Part shown: positions 12,365 through 22,270 of the stretch, piece by piece | Layout of the letters: every line of letters starts with the position of its first letter | How positions within the stretch are numbered: the stretch's first letter is position 1 | Origin: Cenococcum geophilum 1.58 | Lineage: Eukaryota; Ascomycota; Dothideomycetes; Gloniales; Gloniaceae | Assembly (NCBI GenBank): GCA_001692895.1 | Contig: KV748219.1 | Location: 806,001 to 870,000, forward strand | Reading direction: 5' to 3' | DNA: 64,000 nt | Translations under genes and position numbers: made by a program | The notes under the pieces: generated by a model | What the model saw: only the letters and a program-made list of their open reading frames with translations | What the model was told of the DNA's origin: nothing | The model's database searches: none

Positions 12365-13235
12365 CTTCTAGGCTAATTTCTAGGCTAGTGGGTTCTAGAT
12401 AGGTAGGCAACAGAAGCAGCAATCGAGGCCCTAAACGAGCTTAACGTACTTCTTATACAATAGGCTAAATAGGGTATCACTTAACTCCTTAAGGGACTAG
12501 CGGAGGGCAGGGCGGAAGCCATAGTAAAGCGCTATAACGCGTGATACGTCTGGCTAGGAGAAAGCACTAGCCTTATATACGAATTGCTTAAAGCAAGCAA
12601 GGTATATAATAAGTAACTCCTCCTCTCTCTAGCGTATAGACAAGAAGCGCTAGATAGCTTCCTATTGTTCTCTTAAGTTATAGCAAAGGCGCTTAAAGAA
12701 GGAAAAGATGTCCTTAGGGTCCCAGAACTAGGTATCTTTAGCTAACTTACGGAGGTGTAGAATAGAAGCCTACTGTAACTGCTTAAGGCGATCTCATACG
12801 TAGTTAAATGCGTTAGTACTAGCAAGCTAATCAGATCGGAGCTTTGCTCTAATTAATGGGAGCTATATACGTAATATAAGAGGCTTACCATTAAAATAAG
12901 GTAGGTTAGGGAGGCGCGGGCGAGTTAGGGTAGGCGTAAGACGGGTCTAGAGCTAGAGCTAAAGCTAGAGCTAGAGCTAGTAAACTTTGGCGCGCGAGGC
13001 GTCAAGGTCTAATTAGAGCGACTAGATCTTAAAACACTAGTTCTAAAGCTCCTACTATAGCTGCTATACTAGCAGAAGAAGAGCTGGGTCGGATATAGTA
13101 GCTAGTAGGGTCTAGAGCTAGCTAGAAAGAAGGAAGAAAAAATCTGAACTAGATACGTCGAAGACTCTACGTGGAGAGTCCATAATAACTTTATGCTATT
13201 GTTAACGTCTGGCTGGACAGGGCGAGCAATCCTAA
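12365..13235 (+). pseudogene. A-specific ORF of unknown function
   Basis: A + strand frame runs about 280 codons with stops only at TAA/TAG in Gln-like positions. It gives a helical, Leu/Ala/Glu-rich protein with segments such as EALNELN, LLKGLAEGRAEAIVKRY and VWLGESTSLIYELLKAS, then a Leu-Glu repeat encoded by 12949-12981 (ELELKLELEL). I see no CCHC knuckle, protease or RT. It may be a divergent gag-like or captured host-derived protein. It follows directly on the left internal part of A once B is removed. Confidence 0.6.
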
Positions 13236-13482
13236 TATTATAAAGACGATGTATTACGTACAAACGCTAGATAAACAAGCATCGGATTTAAAGAATTAAT
13301 AGCTATATACGGCTGTCGTAAAGACTTAAGAGGATTGCTAAAGAGCTTAATAGGAATACAGCTGCGGTCAAATCTATATAGGGCCGTCGGGGCGGATATA
13401 CTATCTACCGAGCGATACCAAATAAGGAAAGGAAACCAGCTACGCGTACCGCGTAGCGCGTGTCACGGGTAGTTCCGTGACA
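13236..13482. repeat. right LTR of A
   Basis: 247 bp matching 3732-3978, ending CCGTGACA and followed by TTAAC (13483-13487). Confidence 0.9.
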
Positions 13483-13487
13483 TTAAC

Positions 13488-13621
13488 TATCTATTTCTGG
13501 GTAATATATAGTAGATAGCAGTGCTTTAATACGGAGTTAGGTAGTTAGTTTTTTCTAAAATATAGAGATAAACTAGCTGCCTTTATTAAAGATAATCGTT
13601 TTAGGAAGTTTATAGAGTTTC
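13488..13621 (-). pseudogene. L pol fragment between A and MITE N
   Basis: A short remnant of the L integrase region. It is continuous with 2930-3731 on one side (after removing A) and 13989 onward on the other (after removing N). Too short and mutated for residue-level assignment. Confidence 0.55.
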
Positions 13622-13623
13622 TA

Positions 13624-13986
13624 TCCCTTGCACCGATGGCGTCCTATAAAATGTGGCCCGTGCACGCAGTCAAGAACATCAAAACTTTCTTGTGGACAAA
13701 AAAGTTGGCGAGATGCCTGCACCCACCTCTCCCTACCTAAATTTGTATGCGCACGCATAAATGCACTTATGCGGCTTATAGTAATTAATTTAGTCGTTAT
13801 TTTAAGGAGTATATAGGCGAGATATAGTGGTAATAGGTGCATTCATGCGTGCGCATAAATTTGGGGTGGGTGCGGGCATCTTACGTGTTTTCGCAGTCCT
13901 GGTGATGCGGCAGAACGACTTACCGCCTATATATGATTGGTGCGCACGGGCCACATTTTATAGGACGTTATTATCGGTGCAAGGGA
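13624..13986. repeat. MITE N (Tc1/mariner-like, 363 bp)
   Basis: The terminal inverted repeats start TCCCTTGCACCGAT at both ends and the similarity extends inward about 140 bp per arm with small gaps. For example, both arms carry GTCCTATAAAATGTGGCCCG and, further in, TGCGCACGCAT. The element is flanked by TA (13622-13623 and 13987-13988). It encodes no transposase; the three small frames here (13621-13842, 13628-13816, 13827-14015) are by-products of the inverted repeat. It keeps CpA/TpG and is little affected by RIP, unlike the L sequence around it. Confidence 0.85.
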
Positions 13987-13988
13987 TA

Positions 13989-16900
13989 TATAATCCAGGA
14001 ACAGTTAGGCGATAATAGGTGTTAATATATTAGGGCAGGCGATTAAGTGTCTTATCTTAGATAGTTAGTCTATAACTACTATAATATTTATATAGCCTTT
14101 ACTTATAGGGAGATTAATAATAAAGTTAATTAAGATATCCTTCTATCTTTAGTCTGGAATAGGTAGTGGCTTTAAAAGGCCGTTATACGTTTCGTATAAA
14201 GCTTTGGCTTATTAGTAGATATACTAGCTAAAGATATACCTTCGTGTCGTGTTATATATATTTGGCCAGTAGTACTCTTATTAGAGTAGCTTTAGGGTTT
14301 TTCCTTAGCCTAGGTGGCCGGCTACTAGTAAATTATATACGTATTTAAGGAGCTTAAGTTTAAGTTCGTTATAGTTAGGTATAACTAAGCGGTTTTAGTA
14401 GTATAAGCGGTTTCCGCAAGCTTCGTATTTACTTAAAGAAATCTTTTTAGAGCGTTTAATGCCATCTTATATTAGCTTAAGCGTCTCTTAAATAAACTCG
14501 TTATTTAGGTATTTGTTAATTATAATCTATTTAATTAATTAATTAGTTATTTTAAGGACGTATACTATAAGGTTTTTAGTAGGAGGGTTAAATAGCTTAG
14601 GATAAAGTAGGGTCTAATTTCGGTAAGAGCGCGCTTTTTTTAATGCTGGCGCGTCTTATAAGCATTAGGTTAGGGCATTAGGCTTCTAACCTTAAACGCC
14701 TAAGTAGTATATAATTAAGAATTAGAAGCGTAATAGATATTCTAACTAGCGAGCCTAATAATGACTTAGCTATTTTATAGTTGTAAAGTACTATAGGTTC
14801 TTATAGTTACTAAAGACCTTAATTAGAAATCCGGCGCCTTCTAGTTTAGGTTGCTATTACTTAAAGTATCTAATAATAGCTAGTAATTCTTTATCGCAGA
14901 TCTTATAATTATATTCGGTAGGGCTTAGTTGCTTTAAGAAGTATACTATAGGGTATAACACTTCTTCTTTATTATATTGAGATAGAATGCCTCTAGTAAT
15001 ATAATTAGATAAGTCGGCTTCTATAACACTTATTTATTCTAGGTTAAAGTATTAAAGTATAGGTATAGTAGTAAATATAACCTTTAGATAAGCAAAGGCC
15101 TTCTTATATTCCTTATCGAAGATAAAAGCTTTATCCTTTTAGGTTAGAGTAATAAGGGGTAAAACTAGGGCGGAGAAGTTATTAATAAACCGTTAGTAGA
15201 AATTGGCAAATCCTATAAAGGCTTTTACATCCTTAACGTTTTCGGGTTCTTACTAGTTTATAATTGCTTTAACTTTCTTTAGGTCTATTTATATACTATT
15301 TATAGAAATAAGAAGTCTAAGGTATAGGACTTCCGTTTTATGGAACTTACATTTATCTATATCTAATTATAGACTAGCTCCGTATAGGGCTTATAAAATA
15401 AAGTTAATATATTTCCAATATTCGGTTAGGTTATTACTATATATTAGGATATTATTAATATAAGCAGTATAGAAGATGTCTAGGTATAAACACAGGGTAT
15501 TATTTATATAATGTTAAAACAAGCTTAGAGTATTTACGAGGCCGAATAGCGTTATTAAGTATTTAAATAATCTATACTAAGTACAAAATGCAGTAAGCTA
15601 TTTATCTCCTTTTGTTATATAGAGGCGGTTAAATATAAAGATAATATTAAGCTTTATATAGTAGCGAGCCTTACTTAGTTAGTTTAGTGTCTCTTATATT
15701 AACGGGATTGGATATTAGTTCTTAACGGTAATAGCGTTAAGAGCTTAGTAGTTTATATAGAAGCGTAGACCGCTACTAGGTTTCTTAACAAAGATTACTA
15801 GTATAGCTATAGGCGACGAGCTTGCTTTAATAAATCCTTTATTTAGGTTCTTGTTTAAATACTTTTATAGTACTTAGAGTTTATTTTAGGACATTTTATA
15901 TAAGGGTCTAAATCTAGGCTGCTTTCCTTCTTTAAGTATAATCTTATAGTTGTATAATTGGTATTCCAGTAGCTTATTAGCTTCCTTTTATAAAAATACC
16001 TCTAGGCGGTTATAGTACTCTACTAGTACCTTTATAGTAGGGTTAGTGTGCTTTTTTAGTGCTAAGGCCTTCTTAATATTAGCTATAGTAATAGTAAAGA
16101 TCGTATATTTAGGTTTCTTGGCGAGTTATACTAGTAGGGTAGCTCTAATTATATGGATATCTAGGGTGCCGGGCTTACTTAGATTATCTATAGTTTCTTA
16201 TTTAGGTTTAGGTTTAATATTAGGTACGGAGTTAGTATTAGATTTAGGTTCGGGTTCTTTAAGAATCCTTTTTATAGTAGAATACTAGTCCTTCTAGTAT
16301 TTTCGTGTATTAAGCTTAAGCTTCTACTTAGCTTAGGGCGGTACGGTACTTAGTAATAACTTATAGAATTTAGTAGAGTTTTCAGATCCTTAGTGAGTGT
16401 CAGTAGAATTCCTATATTGGTTAAATTTAGTAGAAGTCTTATACTAGTGAAATCTGGTAGATTCCTTAGGCGTAGAGTAGATATTGATAGAAATCTTATA
16501 TTAGTAAAATTTAGTAAAATTCCTAGGTTAGTGGAATTTGGTAGATTCCTTAGGTATAGGGTAGATAGTTATAAATTTTTTAGACTAGTGGATCCTAGTA
16601 GATTTTTTAGATTTTGGTTTTAGGTCTAAGTAGCGAGTTATAAGGCACTTCTACTTATAATAGGAGGCGGTAAATAAAAGCTTAAGGTTATTCTAATTAA
16701 TAGTTACCTTATATAGCTTTATTTAGAGTTGTTTAAAAATTACTAAGTAACCTAGGGTAGTAATAAAAAGTTTAATTAGTTCTTCGTGGTTTAGGTATTA
16801 GAGTCTTAGGTATACTACGTAGGTAATTTAGCCTAAGACCGTATGTTTACTATTAAATACAAATATATTAATATGCTGGTTAAGGGGGGTTAAGGTAAAA

Positions 16901-17010
16901 CTATTATCTTACGTAAAGGTCTTATTAATAAATCCTATACTACTAGCTTCTATATTAATTAGGACTTAAGTATTAGCCTATTAATTATTCTACTATAGAT
17001 AACAGTTAAT
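13989..17010 (-). pseudogene. L pol: protease, RT, RNase H, integrase N-terminal part
   Basis: Minus-strand frame through RIP stops. Protease: AL-x-xSGAS near 16950-17005. RT: ASSSPIA and VKKPSSGLRF near 15770-15850, KNQYPIPLI near 15720, and the YIDD box as YINNILIYS near 15430-15480. RNase H: DLSNY near 15010 and DKELLAI near 14890. Integrase follows at lower coordinates, continuing across MITE N and element A to the chromodomain at 2930-3731. Between protease and RT lies the tandem peptide repeat at 16386-16622. Confidence 0.87.
16386..16622 (-). repeat. degenerate tandem repeat inside L pol linker
   Basis: Repeated runs of GTAGAAT/TTAGTAAAATT-type sequence encode on the minus strand a recurring K-E-S-T-K-F-x-Q / N-F-T-K-F-x-Q peptide. 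The repeat is degenerate, with loosely spaced copies. The + strand open frames at 16046-16288 and 16393-16623 are its antisense shadow. Confidence 0.55.
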
Positions 17011-18290
17011 AGTTATACTACGCTCCTAAGAGTTAGAGTTTGTAATATCTAAAGTATTTAACGAGATCTTAAGGCAGAACCGTCCTGGAGAGCGACTTAA
17101 CTCTAAGATATGCCTTTTAGTGGCGAGTAGGAAGGGGTTCCTATAGAACATTAGTTGTAGCTTTATTCTTATAAGTAGTGCTTCCTAGATATAGGGCTAA
17201 AACTAGGTAAAAATTAGGGACGGTAACCGGAAGATTAATACGGTAAATAGTTGCTAGTATTAGCCGTTTATAAATTATGTTTAGGTATAGGGACGGAGTA
17301 GTAGTTAGAGAGGTAGAAGTTACTTCTATATTTAAAGTAGAGGCCTAGCTTAATGCGTCGTTCTTATTTAGAGGACCCTAGTAGGGCGTATCCTAGGGTC
17401 CTAGTATTAATATCTATAGCGTTAGGGTACTTAAGCTAAGATAACTTAGTAGACGCTTATAGGGCTATTATATTATATTAAGGAGCGTATTTTAGTATTA
17501 GGCGTAGTATATTATTATACCATTTATTAATAATATTTACGTAGGCATTAAGGGCTCCTAGTAGGTCTACGCCTATTAGGGAGGTTTTTAGTTAAGGGCT
17601 TAGAGGTTTAATAAGGCTGTTAACTAGTATAGAGTCGTTTTAGCTAGTTTTTTTTACGTAACGGTTAAATTCGGAGAAGTATACTAGGAAACTCTTTATT
17701 ACTATATAGTTTATCTTTTTCTAAGTAGTAGCTTAGCGGTTTAGATCCCTATATATAGCTTTAAGAAGTATAACTAGGCTTTAATAAGGGTAGCTACCTC
17801 TCCTCTTAGTCGGCTTAGGGTGTAGTAAAGTTAGTTAACTTTAGTTAGGTAATAGTTAATATTACTAGTTAGCTTATTCTTAAGCTAGCTTAGAAATAAT
17901 TAGAGTTCTTACCATTTACTAGTAAATACTAGGGGGTTAGGTAATTATTTGGATTATTATAGTGTAGTAACCGGTTTAGGGTAAGCAGCTATTATAGGTT
18001 TAGGGCTTACATTTCTTATATTTATCTCTAGGGATAGTATTTGGTTTTAAGGCCCTAACGTAGGCATCTTAAGCGTGCGGATTTCTTCTTAGAGGTCCTT
18101 AATTAGTTGCTAGTGTTATACTTCTTATTTAGCTTATTATTAATTTAAAGTGGCTTAGTTTTATATAAGGGCGTCTATAAAAGACTTCTATATTCCTACT
18201 AGTTGTTCTTAAAGTGCGGATATAATGCCGGCGGCCGTTATAGGGGTTTTGGGGTTATTTTATATTTTAGAGGTGGTATATAAAGTTAAT
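17011..18290 (-). pseudogene. L gag and leader
   Basis: The minus-strand frame begins near 18250, just inside the 5' LTR, and continues to the protease near 17010. It is mutated throughout. No intact zinc knuckle was found by eye, although the position and length fit gag. Confidence 0.6.
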
Positions 18291-18299
18291 ATAATGTAG

Positions 18300-18670
18300 T
18301 ATTACGGAGTAAGTATAAGCGGCGATAATATATAGTAAGGTAGATATTATTAAGCTATATATATAAACTATATAAGGAGGTTAAGACGTTACGTAGGGAG
18401 AGAAGATAGGGAAACGGGAAGAAAGGGCATATATTATTAACTTAGTTGCTTAGTTAATATATATATAGGGCAGAATAGGGTTTAGGTTATAGTCCTAGCA
18501 GAACTTAGTAGAATTTAGTAAAACTTAGCAGAATATAGCAGAATGCTATAGATTGCCGTTAAATTGCCATTAAATTGCCATTAGATTGTTATTTCGCGGT
18601 TAGTCTTTAATTGCTAAGTTGGTGGAAATAGGTAGATGTATATAAGGTGTTATAGGGGTATCCTATAACA
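18300..18670 (-). repeat. 5' LTR of L
   Basis: Uninterrupted 371-bp copy, starting TATTACGGAG and ending CCTATAACA on the + strand, with ATATA at 18671-18675. It served as the template for recognising the split copy at 1509-2905. Confidence 0.92.
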
Positions 18671-18675
18671 ATATA

Positions 18676-18880
18676 GGGTAATAAAGCAGAGGCCTAAGTA
18701 TAAATAACTAAATTTAACTAACGGAATGCGTATTCTAACTACTTGTAGAGCCTAAAGGTAGGCCCTTTTTCTTCTTTATATAATGCCTTATTCTCTATAA
18801 GAGCTATATACCCCTAGATATAGATAAAATATATATTATTTCTTTAAATCTGCTTTAAAGCCTCTTTAAACTATTATATT
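18676..18880 (+). other. sequence L inserted into, upstream of F gag
   Basis: Continues from 1508 once L is removed. It contains a TATAA-like stretch near 18777 and could be the 5' LTR or leader of element F, whose gag starts at 19570. No second LTR copy is visible in the window, so this stays a guess. It ends in ATTATATT (18873-18880), the target copy of M. Confidence 0.35.
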
Positions 18881-19491
18881 GGCTAGTGGTAAAGGGATAC
18901 CCGCTAATTGATACTTGGACACCCCCTAATTAATACTTAAATACCCCCTAATTAATATTCGGATATCCCCTCCTAATTGAGTTTAATTCCTTCCTAATTA
19001 AGTCAGAATATTACATAAATTTGAGTTGTTTGCATCTGTATCGCGAAAATTAAATAACTTTTATGACTGTTATACCTCGATTACGCAGCACCCTGTGAAC
19101 TTATTTAGGTGCTACTACCTCTGCTTGATGTCTACGAACTGCCTGTTTACGAACTGCCCGTTTACGGACTGCCTGTGCGAGTACGCTCGCGCCTGCGATT
19201 GTGCCCCCGCCAGAGCCACGCCCACGCGTAGTATACCCGGTATTCTGTTTAAATGCGGATGGCTCGCGATAAATAGATGTATTAACGCAAACAGAGCTAG
19301 CTGGGCGGGTGCTTAACAGTTAGAGGCTGGGGTGGGGATAGGTAATGTAAATGCGAGGTGATGTTTTAGATATAGACGCGCGACGGTCGCGTATTGATGC
19401 AGATACAGATAACTTAAATTCACGTAATATTCTAACTTAATTAGGAAGGAATTAAACTTAATTAGGAGGGGGTGTCCCTTTACCGCTGGCT
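18881..19491. repeat. MITE M (hAT-like, 611 bp)
   Basis: The ends are GGCTAGTGGTAAAGGG and (reverse) AGCCAGCGGTAAAGGG. Inverted similarity runs about 100 bp per arm, including the TTTAATTCCTTCCTAATTAAG stretch. The 8-bp duplication ATTATATT (18873-18880 and 19492-19499) suits hAT. The left arm has about three tandem copies of a ~22-bp unit ending CCCCCTAATT that the right arm lacks. The core is GC-rich and unmutated. The open frame at 19026-19316 has no recognisable domain and is not called a gene. Confidence 0.82.
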
Positions 19492-19569
19492 ATTATATTA
19501 CGTTACGTTAATATAACTACTATTAAAATAGCAAACGAACTTATACCCCTTACGTTAATTATAAGTATT

Positions 19570-19892
19570 ATGGCCTAAGTTAAGGAATAGTTAACTATAA
19601 TATAATAGTCCTTTATAGATACCTTAGCATAGTAACGGGCTATACTAGAAGCTTAGTACTAGTAATTAATAGAAGTAATCTGTAAAGAACACTATAATAT
19701 AAAAGAACTTATATTAAAGACCCTAACACCGCCTATAAATAAGATTAAAACAACTATATTTAAGCCTAGCCTATTAAACGCGAACCTTAAACTAGTAATA
19801 GTAGCTTAACCTATATCTATAATAAATTGAATATCTATTATAAAATCTAAAAAGCTCCCTAACCCTTTAATATTTAATAGAAATTAAAATAA
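19570..19892 (+). pseudogene. F gag, N-terminal part
   Basis: Frame from ATG at 19570, with TAA/TAG at likely Gln codons, reaching a KLPNPLIFNRN segment at about 19848-19880. This resembles the 'LP-x-P-x-F-x-G' start of fungal Gypsy capsid. The frame continues at 36365 after removal of E, whose target copy AATAA lies at 19888-19892. Confidence 0.7.
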
Positions 19893-20222
19893 TATAAGAG
19901 GCCAGTTTAACTAGAACATATAATTATCTAATTGATAGTGTAGAATAAAAGTTATAGGTAAGTAGAAGATAAGTTAAGGTAGAACGGTCTTTACGTAATA
20001 AAGGATAAATGCTTTTTAACCTCTTTTATTTAGAGACTAATTACTAGTTCTTCTCTAAAGGAGAACTAGCTCCCTATATAATCCTTCTAAGATGCTAGTA
20101 AAACCCTTTACCTTTTATTTGTCTAACTATGTCTTCTAGAACGTAGATAGAATATAGATAGAATATAGATAAAACCTCCTACTATTTTATCTAATATATA
20201 CCTTCTAGGGGATTCCGTTACA
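19893..20222 (-). repeat. 3' LTR of E
   Basis: 330 bp paired with 36030-36359. It begins TATAAGAGGCC (TG changed to TA) and ends GGATTCCGTTACA on the + strand. Confidence 0.9.
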
Positions 20223-22270
20223 ATTGCCTCCCCTTTAAAGGTTTTAGTCCTCTAAGACTTTACCTCTACTAAGCTTTTATAGAGTTCCGGCTAAAACCAC
20301 TAGGGAAATTCTTAGTAAAAAGGTACTTTATAATACGGCTTATAGCTAGTTCTTTACTAGCGTAGAACCTTACTTTATCTTTAGTTCCTCCGCTCTTCTT
20401 CCACTATAGCTCTTTATAATACCTTTATAATAGAACTAAAATAACAATAATAATAATTAGATAGGATTTGCCTTTCTTATTATAAGGGTTTGTTATAAGT
20501 TAATTTAGAGGTTGTCTTATACAACGCGTCTATAAGCTACTATCCCTATTTACCCAAAATAGGTTCTGATAATAACGTCTTTATTTTAATTTTCTTCCAG
20601 TTTATAAGCTGTCGCCTCTTACGCGTCTTTTTATTAATAACACTATTTGTCTTATCTTTTAGCAGACTATTTTGACTATATCTTAGCTTTTAGCTTCTAT
20701 ATTTCTAGCTATTCTTTTATAACTGCTCTATTCTTTTCTTATAATACATCTATAAGTAATAGGATCCCTATTTTATCTCCATTAATAATACTAACTTCCC
20801 GTAGTATTCTCTTATAATAGCTTATAGTTATACTGCGCGTCCCTAAACCGGCGGCGGTATTATTTTAGTGCTACCCTAGACTACCTTTGTTACTTCTATA
20901 GTAATCTCTCTAAAATGCTACTGTCGTTACGTTTACGCGCTTACGCTAGACCCGTCCTACGCCTATAAGATACTTTACTTTAGTAAAAATAAATCTAAGT
21001 GTTCCTATTGCCGTAATAGGAAAAAGACCTACATTCTAGTATTTTCCAGTCTATCCTATTCTAAATTTCACTAATTATATTAAATCCCCGCCATTTATAT
21101 GTATAAGACTTATAAGCTCTAGCGCGCTATTTAGGATTTCTGCCTATATTTAAATAGCGATAGATAGGGATAGAAGGTATCCACCCTTACTTATAGGCTC
21201 TTTAATTTAATAAGGGTTTCCACTACTATAGAGATGTAATAATCTTAGATATATAGTGTCTAAGAGCGTATATATAAGCAGCTTACCCTTATAAATAATA
21301 ATATTCGCACTCTTACGCGGGCCTTTTTAGCTAGGTAAGTTTCTCTAGTAATATATTTAGGGACTATACTAATTCTCTTAGCTAACGGCTTTTAGATCCC
21401 TACTTAGATACTAATTTAGAGCCTAGGGATACTAAGAATAATAACAAAAGTCTAGATAAACGTTTTCTTCGCTAGTTTCCCGCCTATGCTAGTCCTTCCA
21501 GTTTCCGTTATTTTAAGAAGAATATTAGTAGAAGTACTAATGCTTCTAGAGATAGAAGTGCCAATAATACCGTTAATAATAACATTAAGATAAAAGAGGA
21601 GGCTCCTATTACTGCTGCTAGTATTTAAGTTATTATTTGGTTTTTTCCTTCTTCTTATAGAATAGCTTTATATAGTGCTTCTTAGGTGCCTCTAGAATAT
21701 CCTATTATTAGGAATTAACTTTATACTTTAGGGATGCCTTTATTCTAAGCTTTGGTAACAATTTATATAAAGGCAGTATACTACTATAATCCCTATATAT
21801 AATAAACGGGTAGTATTTCTATAGGTGCTTTATAATTTCTTAAAATTTTTAATTCTTTATAGGCTGTCTTTTTGCCCCTCTTTATACTATTAACTTTACT
21901 GTATATCTCTAGTACTAGATCAGATACTCTCCTTTTATCCCTAGGGGGTTCTTCTAAATCCCTAAAACCTTTTCTTATATTACTACTACTTATTTTTAAA
22001 CAGCGTCTTCTTTAGATAGTATCCCTAGTAGTTCTCTTATAGATTTTATAGGTATCCCTTTATAGGGTTCTAGGATCCCTATTATAATAGCGAAACGTTT
22101 CCATTCTTAATGCCTATACTTAACCCTGTAGTTTTAATTTATAAGGTCTTCCCTATTATCTTATCTGTAGTATATCTAGAACCGTTACTAAATCTTTACC
22201 TTTAGTCCTTAGGAAGGTTTTAATTACTATATCGCATTCTAGCTAAAGGTGCTCCTTAGGTTCCTAACTA
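20223..22270 (-). other. long 3' tail of E beyond the chromodomain, with polypurine tract
   Basis: About 2 kb between the chromodomain and the 3' LTR. The minus strand next to the LTR reads AAAGGGGAGGCAAT (20223-20236), a polypurine tract. A minus-strand frame around 21300-21600 (for example S-I-S-R-S-I-S-T-S-T) is partly open but no domain is recognised. It could be a third ORF, a pol extension or noncoding sequence. Confidence 0.5.

Larger units (their letters stand above)
3732..13482. mobile_element. element A: non-autonomous LTR retrotransposon containing Gypsy B
   Basis: The LTRs of 247 bp (3732-3978 and 13236-13482) are flanked by TTAAC (3727-3731 and 13483-13487). Removing element B leaves about 1.7 kb in total, with only about 1.2 kb of internal sequence. 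That is too short for gag-pol, so A is a TRIM/LARD-like non-autonomous element. It has its own open-frame remnant on the + strand (12365-13200). A purine-rich tract (minus strand AGGAGGGGGGTAC, next to 3978) would instead place the 3' LTR on the left, so LTR polarity and ORF strand appear to disagree. Confidence 0.85.
1509..18670 (-). mobile_element. element L: Ty3/Gypsy LTR retrotransposon with chromodomain, inactivated, with nested insertions
   Basis: The 371-bp LTRs are at 1509-2905 (3', split by insertion K) and 18300-18670 (5'). Both are flanked by ATATA (1504-1508 and 18671-18675). Gag and pol lie on the minus strand in the order gag, protease, RT, RNase H, integrase, chromodomain. The body is interrupted by element A (3732-13482) and MITE N (13624-13986). 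Without insertions L would be about 6 kb, a normal Gypsy size. Stops at former Gln/Trp codons throughout show RIP inactivation. Confidence 0.9.

Noticed and set aside
13621..14015. Three small open frames
   Set aside because: They lie in the arms of MITE N, with mirrored composition on both strands; no start context or domain.
19026..19316. 96-codon + strand frame with many Cys
   Set aside because: Inside the core of MITE M; no family resemblance, and repeated NCLFTNCPFTDCL-like residues derive from a short DNA duplication. Kept as MITE content.
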